DNA from: Perca fluviatilis
Taxonomy: Eukaryota; Chordata; Actinopteri; Perciformes; Percidae
DNA length: 64,000 nucleotides
NCBI RefSeq assembly: GCF_010015445.1
Contig: NC_053118.1
Coordinates: 5,163,781 to 5,227,780 of the forward strand
Reading direction: 5' to 3'
Below the pieces are notes generated by a model. That model ran no database searches. It was not told the DNA's origin and worked only from the letters and a program-made list of their open reading frames with translations. Below, in pieces: positions 12,335-41,090 of this stretch. Made by a program: the position numbers and the translations under genes. The first letter of the stretch is position 1. Each line of letters starts with the position of its first letter.

Positions 12335-13390
12335 ATGAGGGTGAGTAACATAAATTAAGCACAATAGCATACGCTTAGCCATAGCTAGCCTAGCTTGATG
12401 TCCAGAAACAAATAGATTTTCTTTATATCAGTAGTTTAGCTAGCTAGCTAGATTGAACGATCATATGACGGACAGTATGTGTGTGTATTTACAACTGGTA
12501 TTTAATGACCCCACTTTGTAATTTGTCCTTGCTGTTAACCATGTTCCTGGGGGTTTTTATTTCAGACATGTTAGAGGCAATTGTAAAACCTAAACTGTAA
12601 TATAACTGAAAAACAAAAGAAACTGGATTGTTTGTATCAGTTTTACATCACTGTTGCATGTTTTTCAGATTTCTAAATTCTTATAACATTATTTTAACAA
12701 TAACATTCATATATATATATATTAAGCTTACCCTTTGAGTCCATGAAAAGCCTATATAAATTCACACTTATATTATTATTATTATTATTATATATATGTA
12801 TATATGTATAGAAAGTTGTAGCACAATCCACTCATATAATAAAATACTATTTAAAATAGCAGTTATTTATTTTTACCCTTATGAAATCAATACAAAGCAA
12901 ATTGAACAGAAAAAAAAAAAAAGTATTTTGTTTGTTTCCCTTCTTCCAGGTGGGGCTGAAGTACCCTGTTGAGCTGCACTGTGTGCATGGACCAGTGTTG
13001 TAACCAAACACACTATTGTGTTGTTCCAGTCAGTACATTACTCCAAACTAAAATCCCTATTGGTCCCCCTGTACTCACCTGTGTGCAGAGGGCAGGCAGT
13101 AGTGGCGTAAAACCAAGCACGCTTTGCAAGTCTGATAATAATTTAATTGTAAAATCATGTTACATACACTCTATCATTTCTTTCTTGCTTAAATTCATAG
13201 GGTGCTACAACAAGGCCCAGGAGAGACAATTACTGTGATGTCCACAAATCCAGAGAAGAGAAGGTAAGGTAAGATAAGTAATGATGTTAAAGAAAGCTAT
13301 GTACACCTAATATCTTATGTGTTGATGTCTATGAATTTGTCTTTAAATAGGAGCACACCCGCGTATACAAAGTCAACAGTGGAGAGTTGA
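12335..13390 (+). CDS. Candidate four-exon small protein gene (unrecognised)
   Basis: I do not recognise this gene. ATGAGG at 12335-12340 is followed at once by a canonical donor GTGAGT. Acceptors TTCTTCCAG (before 12950), AATTCATAG (before 13201) and TTTAAATAG (before 13351) follow. The donor after 13263 is GTAAGG; the donor after 12999 is a weaker GTAACC. Joining 12335-12340, 12950-12999, 13201-13263 and 13351-13390 leaves one open frame of about 52 residues ending in TGA at 13388-13390. Skipping the second exon also stays open, into a different and longer frame. AATAAA near 13553 could be the poly(A) signal. No domain, signal peptide or membrane segment is evident. It could equally be a noncoding transcript or chance. 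Confidence 0.25.
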
Positions 13391-13848
13391 TGGATCCGGT
13401 CTGTCCCTCAAAGTGCCAGAGATCTACAAGGACTTCACCCGCTTTGCACCATCACCTCAATAATCCAAGTGATAAAAAGAGAGAACAAAACTATTGTGTT
13501 CTCTGCTTACATGAATAGGTGCCTGTAATGTCTCTGCCCCACATAAACAATCAATAAATGTTAAGTATCACCTTGATATTTCTTAAATCATTGTGGTTTT
13601 TCAGAGCAATAAGATTATTAAAGCCATGTTCATACTTTGCAACAAATTAAAACCCTTATCAAGGCTTAAGGAATTAGGTTTTTCTGTGTTCTGTAATCTA
13701 AATCTAAAAACAGTATAATTAAATTTCACTAGAGTGGACACTTTGCAGGTTTTTAAACAGCTTTAATTCTTACCTTTGTCAAACACAATGCTGGTAATTC
13801 ATAACCAACTGTACAATATTTGACACAAAACCTAAAAAAGTTTATGGT
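13391..13848. other. Intergenic stretch, AATAAA near 13553
   Basis: AT-rich. Apart from the poly(A)-like signal near 13553 I see no gene, repeat array or structured element. It separates the candidate + strand gene from the 3' end of CFAP53 on the minus strand, so the two would be convergent. Confidence 0.4.
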
Positions 13849-31767
<17,919 letters not shown>

Positions 31768-32040
31768 TTTAAAAACATCAAGATGTCAAACGTAACGTCG
31801 AATTTTCTCCGTTGTTGATGAAGATATGATGAGTTATGATGAGTTATGATGAGTTACCGAGGCGGCCCAGTCTCTCAATGTTTGGTTTCACACACACACA
31901 ACAGCACAGGCGTTCCGTTACCATGGTGAACACTACCGAGCCAACAGCGCCGCTCATTGGTCAGAGCCAACAGAACCGCTCATTGGTCAGAGCCAACAGC
32001 GCAGCTCATTGGTCAAAGTCATAAAAAGTAGGTCAAATGT
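31768..32040 (-). promoter_or_regulatory. Probable CFAP53 promoter with X-box-like site and CCAAT boxes
   Basis: Some 150 bases upstream of the start codon, GTTACCATGGTGAAC (31917-31931) is a near-palindrome close to the RFX X-box that marks ciliary genes. Beyond it, three tandem ~26-base units with CTCATTGGTCA give CCAAT boxes on the minus strand at 31956-31960, 31982-31986 and 32008-32012 (NF-Y type sites). A GATGAGTTAT 13-base triplicate lies at 31825-31858. RFX and NF-Y cooperation at ciliary promoters is known; use here is inference. Confidence 0.6.
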
Positions 32041-32219
32041 TTCTCCAGGAGCAGGGGACTCTGTAGTAGTTTAGAGTACTATTGAAATGTAACTAAGTAC
32101 ATTTACTCCAATACTGTACTTCAGTCCCAAATGTTGAGGTACTTGTACTTTACTTGAGTCTATTCTTTCATGCCACTGCGCTACTACTACTCCATTTCAG
32201 AGAGAAATATTGTAACCTT
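32041..32219. other. Repeat-derived flank
   Basis: Sequence of the type GTACTTTACTTGAGTC and CTACTACTCCATTTCAGAG. It resembles the teleost repeat that continues into the 49-bp array. Confidence 0.4.
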
Positions 32220-34735
32220 TTACTTCGCACATTCATCTGTTACAGCTTTAGTTACTAGTTACTTTAGTTACTCTGCTACATTCATCTCTTACAGCTTTAG
32301 TTACTAGTTACTTTAGTTACTCCGCACATTCATCTGTTACAGCTTTAGTTACTAGTTACTTTAGTTACTTCGCTACATTCATCTGTTACAGCTTTAGTTA
32401 CTAGTTACTTTAGTTACTCTGCTACATTCATCTCTTACAGCTTTAGTTACTAGTTACTTTAGTTACTCCGCTACATTCATCTGTTACAGCTTTAGTTACT
32501 AGTTACTTTAGTTACTCCACTACATTCATCTGTTACAGCTTTAGTTACTAGTTACTTTACTTACTCACATTCATCTGTTACAGCTTTAGTTACTAGTTAC
32601 TTTAGTTACTCGCTACATTCATCTGTTACAGCTTTAGTTACTAGTTACTTTAGTTAATCTCACATTCATCTCTTACAGCTTTAGTTACTAGTTACTTTAG
32701 TTAATTCGCTACATTCATCTGTTCCAGCTTTAATTACTAGTTACTTTAGTTACTCCACTACATTCATCTGTTCCAGCTTTAGTTACTAGTTACTTTAGTT
32801 ATCTACATTCATCTCTTACAGCTTTAGTTACTAGTTACTTTAGTTACTCCGCTACATTCATCTGTTCCGCTTTAGTTACTAGTTACTTTAGTTAATTCAC
32901 ATATTCATCTGTTACAGCTTTAGTTACTAGTTACTTTAGTTACTCGCACATTCATCTGTTACGCTTTAGTTACTAGTTACTTTAGTTACTAGTTACTTTA
33001 GTTACTCCACTACAATCATCTGTTACAGCTTTAGTTACTAGTTACTTTAGTTACTCCGCTACATTCATCTGTTACAGCTTTAGTTACTAGTTACTTTAGT
33101 TACTCCGCTACATTCATCTGTTACAGCTTTAGTTACTAGTTACTTTAGTTACCTCCACATTCATCTGTTACAGCTTTAGTTACTAGTTACTTTAGTTTCT
33201 CCTCACATTCATCTGTTACAGCTTTAGTTACTAGTTACTTTAGTTACTCCGCTACATTCATCTGTTCCAGCTTTAGTTACTAGTTACTTTAGTTACTCCA
33301 CATTCATCTGTTACAGCTTTAGTTACTAGTTACTTTAGTTACTTCACATTCATCTGTTACAGCTTTAGTTACTAGTTACTTTAGTTACTCGCTACATTCA
33401 TCTGTTACAGCTTTAGTTACTAGTTACTTTAGTTACTCCACTACATTCATCTGTTACAGCTTTAGTTACTAGTTACTTTAGTTACTCCTACACATTCATC
33501 TGTTCCAGCTTAGTTACTAGTTACTTTAGTTACTCCTCTACATTCATCTGTTCCAGCTTTAGTTACTAGTTACTTTAGTTACTTCGACATTCATCTGTTA
33601 CAGCTTTAGTTACTAGTTACTTTAGTTACTCACTACATTCATCTGTTACAGCTTTAGTTACTAGTTACTTTAGTTACTCGCTACATTCATCTGTTCCAGC
33701 TTTAGTTACTAGTTACTTTAGTTACTAGTTACTTTAGTACTCCTACATTCATCTGTTACAGCTTTAGTTACTAGTTACTTTAGTTACTCCACACATTCAT
33801 CTGTTACAGCTTTAGTTACTAGTTACTTTAGTTACTCCGCTACATTCATCTGTTACAGCTTTAGTTACTAGTTACTTTAGTTACTCCGCCACATTCATCT
33901 GTTCCAGCTTTAGTTACTAGTTACTTTAGTTACTAGTTACTTTAGTTAATCCACATTCATCTGTTACAGCTTTAGTTACTAGTTACTTTAGTTATCTCGC
34001 TACATTCATCTGTTACAGCTTTAGTTACTAGTTACTTTAGTTTCTCCCTTACATTCATCTGTTACAGCTTTAGTTACTAGTTACTTTAGTTACTCCGCTA
34101 CATTCATCTGTTCCAGCTTTAGTTACTAGTTACTTTAGTTACTCCGCTTACATTCATCTGTTACAGCTTTAGTTACTAGTTACTTTAGTTACTCAGCTAC
34201 ATTCATCTGTTACAGCTTTAGTTACTAGTTACTTTAGTTACTCCACTACATTCATCTGTTACAGCTTTAGTTACTAGTTACTTTAGTTACCCCACTACAT
34301 TCATCTGTTCCAGCTTTAGTTACTAGTTACTTTAGTTACTCCGCTACATTCATCTGTTACAGCTTTAGTTACTAGTTACTTTAGTTACTCCACTACATTC
34401 ATCTGTTACAGCTTTAGTTACTAGTTACTTTAGTTACCCCGCTACATTCATCTGTTCCAGCTTTAGTTACTAGTTACTTTAGTTACTCAGCTACATTCAT
34501 CTGTTACAGCTTTAGTTACTAGTTACTTTAGTTACTCCACTACATTCATCTGTTACAGCTTTAGTTACTAGTTACTTTAGTTACTCCACTACATTCATCT
34601 GTTCCAGCTTTAGTTACTAGTTACTTTAGTTAACTCGCTACATTCATCTGTTACAGCTTTAGTTACTAGTTACTTTAGTTACTCCACTACATTCATCTGT
34701 TACAGCTTTAGTTACTAGTTACTTTACATTCAGAT
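32220..34735. repeat. 49-bp satellite-like array, about 50 copies
   Basis: Unit: CTACATTCATCTGTTACAG-CTTTAGTTACTAGTTACTTTAGTTACTCCG. The core TAGTTACTAGTTACTTTAGTTAC is constant; most variation sits in the CTCCGCTAC spacer, as one- to three-base losses or substitutions. A few copies have an extra TAGTTACTTTAGTTAC half-unit (near 32985, 33725, 33930). No coding. Confidence 0.95.
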
Positions 34736-34738
34736 TTA

Positions 34739-34739
34739 T

Positions 34740-34806
<67 letters not shown>
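34739..34806. repeat. (CA)n microsatellite
   Basis: About 33 CA units at the end of the 49-bp array. Confidence 0.95.
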
Positions 34807-34807
<1 letters not shown>

Positions 34808-35275
34808 CACAACCACCACACGCAAGCCGGATAACTGAAAGAGATCCAGGACATGTTGATCTGAGATTCCAGGTATTGCCACGGTTAGGTGTCCAGCATG
34901 AGTTACCACGGCGATTGAACCCGGTAACAACTAATCCACCGGTCGGGTTGAACCTGAAGTTAGCTCGTAGCAACCAAATCCGCTAAGCTTCGTTAGTCCA
35001 GGCCTCTGGTGGAGGAAAGGCCAAAGGTGAAGGACTGTTAAATCCTGGGGCCTGCCGATCCAGAGATACCATGTGCTGCTAGTTCACTTCCTGTTTTGTT
35101 GTTGCTATTTTGAGTATAGTTATATTTTGTTGACATCTTTTAGAAGGCCCAGATATTAAGTTCTTGGTTTATATTGTTTAGCATTTTTTAAGGTTAATAA
35201 AAAAAACTCTTTCAATGAAAACTCCTGTTCTCCTCATTGCTTTGTCCCTGACATAAAGATATATACAACAACAAT
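34807..35275. other. Possible LTR or retroelement 3' end
   Basis: No gene seen. The stretch ends with AATAAAAAAAACTC near 35196, then CTTTGTCCCTGACA near 35252, like the poly(A) signal and CA end of an LTR. No partner copy is in the window, so the call is weak. Confidence 0.3.
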
Positions 35276-35539
35276 GGACTTTGTTAAGAGTAAGAAAATA
35301 GTGCCGAGTGCAAAGGGTTCTGGAATAAATATGAGATGATTAATGTAAGCAGTTTCTTTATGAGGTAGATGATATGACAGTTTATTAACAGTGTGCTTAG
35401 ATTTATATTTGACAGTGATGATATTTCCATGTTATTAAACTATGTAAACTATAAAGGATGTATAATTTCCAGCTCCAGTTAGTTTCTTTCACCACCTGCT
35501 GGTCAAAAGGAAACATCACAGCTGCTTTATCTTCTCCCT
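35276..35539. other. Intergenic
   Basis: Unique AT-rich DNA between the retroelement end and the GTPase 3' UTR. Nothing seen. Confidence 0.3.
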
Positions 35540-36843
35540 TCAAATGAAGAAAACTTTATTGACTTTAGAACACTTTTTAATAACAACCCAGTTTAAAACA
35601 ATGAAACAATCAGCATAACAACCAATAAAATAATAAATAGAAACAGAGAAACTCACTGAGACAAAAGGAGTCACCAAATAAAAAATGTTCAAATCCTCTT
35701 TCTGATTGGATAATAATCTTTGTTTCACATCGTCAGTTATCAGACTCCCCAAACTGATTATCTTCTGTATTTATATAATAATAATAATAATAGGAGGGTT
35801 TCTGATTGGCTGATCATTTCTTGAGGTACTGAAACATGAAAGGAAACATTACCAAAAGGTGGAGAGTTTCTGTCTCTACATCCTCCAATTATTTTATATC
35901 AACAATGTTTGATATCAAAAACTAAAAATCACAAGTTTGATTGTGTTTGACCTGAACTTTAGACTGATTTTTTATGTATACATGTGAATATATGTGAGTG
36001 TTTCTAGTGAGGCAAGGACCATGTCTATAAAATAAATTGGTATAACAAAGACAAATTGTCATTTATTGAAGAAAGTTGAGCAGAAAGTTCAACAGACTCA
36101 AACAGCTGCTGATGATCCAGTGAAGACACTCTGAGCAAACTCATTTCAAACAGACATTTTATTAATATTTGACAGAAATCTGCATCAGTCAGGGTGTAAT
36201 TTCATGAGGAACAACAGAATATAATGAGGGAAGTTATTTCCTTTTACATTGTTGTTATTTTGCTTAATTTCCACAACAAAGAGAAACATATAGACATGCA
36301 TTAATATGGATTAACATGCACAGCACAGCGAGCAGTTAGGTAGTTTCCAGGAGGATGACTGGTACCTCTCCAGATACCAGTCCACACTCAGACAATATAT
36401 ATTTACTGTGAAGATATTTAATCACTCGAAATAAAACAAAGTACAACATAAATGGATTAACATGTTTTTGTCTTCTGAAATATTATAGCTAGTCATTAGG
36501 CATGAATACACATAATAACACCAGGGTATATAATATATAATCACATATATTAATGAATATGCATCAAATACAAACTAATTAACAAGAGAAGGAAACATCA
36601 TGTTTAACTGCTTTATATGGATATTTATACATTATATGTCAGTGACGAGTTACTGTCCCTACACCAGTTATTCTGTCAACATCACACTAACATCAGAATA
36701 TATAACATGCCTTGCATTGACTGAACAGTCATTACAGAGGGCTCTGTTTTCATTAATAACACATTAATGAAACCTTAATGAAACACATTTGATAATCAGT
36801 GTACACCTCGTTTTCTACACAGCTGTCTGATCTCAGTGATCAT
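35540..36843 (-). other. 3' UTR of the GTPase gene
   Basis: Noncoding on the minus strand directly after the stop at 36844-36846. Two AATAAA signals are present on the minus strand, near 35557 and at 36158-36163, so two 3' ends are possible. The part about 35990-36200 is repeated, same orientation, near 50216-50420 and 55545-55745. Confidence 0.6.
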
Positions 36844-38458
36844 CTAGTTCATCACAGTTTCAACTGCTGCTGCAAGTTTATTAAACCCGTATCGCACCAG
36901 TGCTTTGAATCCTTTACTTTTAGCTATTTTACTTAATATCTCTTTCAGTCTCTGTACCTTCCCTGTGTCTCCTTTCTCCTTCATCTTCTCAATCAGGAAA
37001 GCCAAGTGGTCATGAATGGACAGTGAATTAACATTCAGGGCCATCTCCTCCAGATTGACAACATGCTGAAAGGACTCTTCCAACCACTGATCTTTGTCTT
37101 GCTGAAGTTCTTCCATGATTTTTTTAAGAGTTTTCAAAGTGCTTCCTGCTTTTTCCTTCACATCTTGCGTGGTCTTCTGAACTTTCCTTGTCTTGGTCAC
37201 ATAGATCCAGGGGTGTTTGACATGACTTGATTCATCTGAACATATACCCTCACAGTCAATGCATTGTTCTTCCTTCACATGAACTGATGCAGGACACTTC
37301 CCGGTACATACAGTGCAGCAGCCATCATTCATGATCACACAGTGTTCTGGATACCAGGCCAGTGTGCATGGGTAGTGACAGTTCTCCTTACAGACAGTAC
37401 AGCAGACAGCTCCTCCATAATTTAACCCAAGTGCCCACCACCTCCACTCTCGGTCGACTTTTTGTTTAACTCTGTAGGGCTCATCAACTTCTACAGTGAA
37501 CTTCTCATTGTTTTTCAGACCATCCTGAGTCTGTTGGATTTCTGTCTGTTTTAGATCAATCAATTTGATTCTCTCCTGCAGGTTGTTGATGCAGGCTGTC
37601 AGTCTGATTTGTGAATGTAGCACTTCAACAGTTGTTATCAGGTTCTGAGGGGAATTTGTATTCAGGAAATTAGTGAATAGACGTATTTGGTCTATTGTTA
37701 AGACCCATGCACTATTTAGAGCAGCGTTATTTTTCTTAGTTTTCAGTGTTTTCTGGCGGTTGTTGAACATAAAATGAACAGGCTCTGCATCTTCATCTTT
37801 GGCACATTTAATGTTTGTAGCATCAAGAGCTTCCAGAACATTTTCAGCTGCCACACCATCTGAGTGTGTGATGAGGGCGACAATGTTCTTCTCTATGTCT
37901 TTTCCAAACAGAGAGATCACTGAATCAAAGATGTACCTCAGTCGGTCATTCAGTCGATTGTCACTCCCTTTCATCACCAGACCCACTGCATTAATCTCAT
38001 GAACTCCATCCTCTGACTGGAACAAGTCAAATAATCTTTCCATGATGTTCATGTCATGTTCGATCCCACCAGTGCTTCCATATCCAGGAGTATCGATGAT
38101 GGTCAGAGAGTAGGGCAGAGTTTTATCTTCAAAACCAAAGATCTGGTACACGATCACATCTGATGTCTGACTTTCTGATTGACTTCTCTTCTTCTCCTCT
38201 ACGATCTGAAACCAGACATCATCCTCCCACTCCACTCCCATGGCGTAGTTGACCAGAGCGTTGATCAGAGTAGATTTTCCTGCTCCTGTTTCACCAACAA
38301 GTAAGATGGTTTTGTTTTTCTTGTTTGGATTTTTTTCACCAAGAGTCATTCTTGTCAGAGTTCCAATCTTCTCTTTCTTTGGTTTCAGCTGGTAGACAGC
38401 AGGAGATCCTGGGGTAAGAACTTTGCGGGGGATTTTGTCATATTTGGAAGAGTTGTTT
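36844..38458 (-). CDS. Fish-type AIG1/GIMAP-like P-loop GTPase, last exon
   Basis: The open frame runs to 38523 (559 codons). The first 21 or so residues are probably intron, because TTTCTACAG ends at 38459 and reads as an acceptor; coding then starts R-N-N-S-S-K-Y in phase 2. Numbering from the 38523 Met: G1 P-loop G-E-T-G-A-G-K-S at 77-84, G3 D-T-P-G at 144-147, a G4-like T-H-S-D at 219-222. A Cys-rich segment at 374-428 holds C-C-T-V-C-x3-C twice (374-382, 402-410), and helical, charged sequence follows from about 450. Family members of the GIMAP/AIG1 and septin-like class bind GTP and several act in immunity; this one's role is unknown. The exon is intact, unlike its neighbours. Upstream exon(s) were not found before 39500. 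Confidence 0.8.
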
Positions 38459-38523
38459 CTGTAGAAAAGTAAAGACATGAGCTCAAAAACTACTAAACAA
38501 AGAATGAAATGAAATAACATCAC

Positions 38524-39510
38524 TCTACTACTGGGGCAAAACTATTTTACTTGGTGAATGCTCAAAACATGAAACTATCTATAAACTAAGCAGTTACACA
38601 TCATCAGATATTATGTCATCATTCAAAACAATCAGCTTAATCAACAATTAATAACAATGAGCGCAATTATATCTTGAAATTTAGACTTATATTTAAGTCT
38701 AAATTTCATCACCTGACACTGCATCTGTACTTTAGAGACTTTAAAAAGCAATACTAGTAATATAATGATGTAATAATGTAATAATGCAAGTGACCATAAC
38801 TAGGGTTTAATATTTTTCCCGAAATTAGATGAATCAGATGTCGGGGAAAAAACCACCCATTCCCAGGAATTTTGGTTGTTTTTTAGCCCAAGTAATGTAT
38901 CGATATCATTCAAATATGCGTTCCCAAATCCCAAACTGACATTTTTATATTATTTGTATCATTATTAGGGCAAAAGAACACAGTTTATGTCCACCATCAA
39001 CACAGTTTGCAATGATCAATTCTGCGCTGATCAATGATACGGTGCTGCAGCGTGACATCTGCTGCAGTCATTATGAAATGCCTGACTTGTCTCTGAAAAT
39101 CTACGAAATTCTGCTAAAGTAAACCACTGAATGATTCCTAAACCATTCCGTTAAACGAAATCCATTCTGTGATGTTGAGATTTGTAAGCGCGGCAAACGG
39201 GAATAATCACTCAAAGTTAACCGATGTTTCTTTATTAGAGCAGGCATATTTCTCTTTGCACACATACAAGTTCAACTAAATTAAAGCCCCATTGTGTAAC
39301 ATTTGTAGTTGTTTATTATCAAAATCTGTATTGTCCTTCACCAACTTGTCCTTTTTCATGAATATTTATCACCACCATCAATTCCAAGTATTCCTATTGG
39401 CTGAAATTTTTATATTTGCGCGTTGCATGAACTAGGTGACGGCTCCATATTCATGCTCCATCTAGAAATATCACGTTAGCCGGTAAGGGACATACAGGAC
39501 ATACTGCTCC
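38524..39510. other. Unique DNA upstream of the GTPase exon
   Basis: No exon recognised on either strand. It would be the intron 5' of the GTPase last exon. Short duplicated words (TAATGATGTAATAATGTAATAATG near 38762) only. Confidence 0.4.
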
Positions 39511-39513
39511 ACC

Positions 39514-39599
<86 letters not shown>
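39514..39599. repeat. (TG)n microsatellite between short direct repeats
   Basis: About 40 TG units. The flanks share GGGACATACAGGACATACTGCTC (39487 and 39598), so the array sits inside a short direct duplication. Confidence 0.95.
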
Positions 39600-39600
<1 letters not shown>

Positions 39601-39914
39601 ACATACAGGACATACTGCTCTGCCTTTATGTTTTCTCTGTCACATGATAAACCCAAAGCTGCTGCTAATGCTGCTAATGGGTATTGTAGCTTCCCGGCCC
39701 CGGTGGCAAATTTGAAGAAGGAAACATGAAGGACCACACATATCTCAAAATCCAAATTTCAGGAACAGGAATCTTCTTCTTCTGCAGAAAGAAAACGAAT
39801 ATTGAAAAGAGCAAGAGACCGGTCATCAGAAAAAAAGAGTGAAACATTGAGCTGCTTTTGGACCCTAACCCCTAACGTAGGTCTAGATTCTGGGTTTAGT
39901 TTTATGATGCTGTG
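39600..39914. other. Unique DNA
   Basis: No gene or repeat recognised. Confidence 0.3.
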
Positions 39915-41090
39915 TTATTATAGGAGGAGGAGCAAGGAGAGAGAGAGGGAGAGAGGAGGAGGATGAGAGAGAGAGGAGGATGAAAGAGAGGAGGAGGAGG
40001 AGAGAGAGAGAGGAGGAGGAGAGAGAGGGAGAGAGGAGGGGGGAGAGAGAGAAGGGAGTGGAGAGGAGAGGAGGAGGAGGAGGAGGAGGAGGGAGGAGAG
40101 GAGGAGGAGAGAGAGGGAGAGAGGAGGGGGGAGAGAGAGAAGGAGAGGAGGAGGAGAGAGGAGAGAGGAGAGAGAGAGAGAAGGATAGAGTGCAGGAGAA
40201 GGAGAGAGGAGGAGGAGAGAGAGAGAAGGATAGAGTGTAGGAGGAGGAGAGAGGAGGAGGAGGAGGAGGAGAGGAGAGAGAGAGGAAGAGAAGGAGAGAA
40301 GGAGGAGGAGAGGAGAGGAGGAGGAGGAGGGGGAGAGGAGGAGACAGAGAAGGAAAGGAGGAGGAGAGAGAGAGGAGAGAGAGGAGGAGGAGAGGAGAGA
40401 GGAGAGAGAGGAGAGAGAGAGAGAGAGAGAGAGAGAAGGAGGAGAGGAGAGAGAGAGGAAGAGAGAGAGGAGAGAGAGAGGAGGGAGGAGAGAGAGGAGG
40501 AGGAGAGGAGGAGAGAGAGGAGAGAGAGAGGAAGAGAGAGAGGAGAGAGAGGAGGAGAGGAGAGAGGAGGAGGAAAGGAGAGAGGAGGAGGAGGAGAGGA
40601 GAGAGGGAGGAGGAGGAAGAGAGAGGAGAGAGGAGGAAGAGGCAGAGAGAGAGGGAGAAGGATAGAGTGTAGGAGGAGAGGGAGAGAGGAGGAGGAGGAG
40701 GGAGGAGAGAGGAGGAGAGAGAGACAGAGGAGGAAGAGAGAGAGGAGGAGGAGGAGAGGAGAGAGAAGAGGCAGAGAGAGAAAGAGGAGGAGGAGAAAGG
40801 AGAGGGAGAGAGGAGGAGAGAGAGGAGAGGAGAGGAGAAGGAGAGAGAGGAGAAGGAGGAGGAGAGAGAGAGAGGAGAGGAGAGGGAGGAGAGGGAGGAG
40901 AGAGGAGGAGAGGAGGAGGAGGAGAGAGAAGAGAGAGAGGAGGAGAGAGGACAGAGAAAAGAGAGAGAGAGAGAGAAGGAGAGAGAGAGAGAAGAGAAGG
41001 AGAGAGAAGTGAGGAGAGAGGAGGAGGAGAATGGAGGAGAGAGGAAGACAGACAGGGAGAGGAGGAGAGGAGGAGAGGAAGAAGAAGCAA
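39915..41090. repeat. 1.2-kb purine tract of GGA/GA repeats
   Basis: Almost only A and G on the + strand, mixing GAGGAGGAG and GAGAGAGAG with occasional C or T. Three copies of AAGGATAGAGTG-AGGAG (near 40181, 40227, 40650) show segmental duplication. The long Ser/Leu/Pro open frames on the minus strand are composition artefacts. Such tracts can form triplex (H-DNA) and slow polymerases (established knowledge). Confidence 0.95.

Noticed and set aside
13300..13460. Alternative reading of the last candidate exon ending V-P-E-I-Y-K-D-F-T-R-F
   Set aside because: Looks protein-like but does not connect to the upstream exon in phase without a stop.
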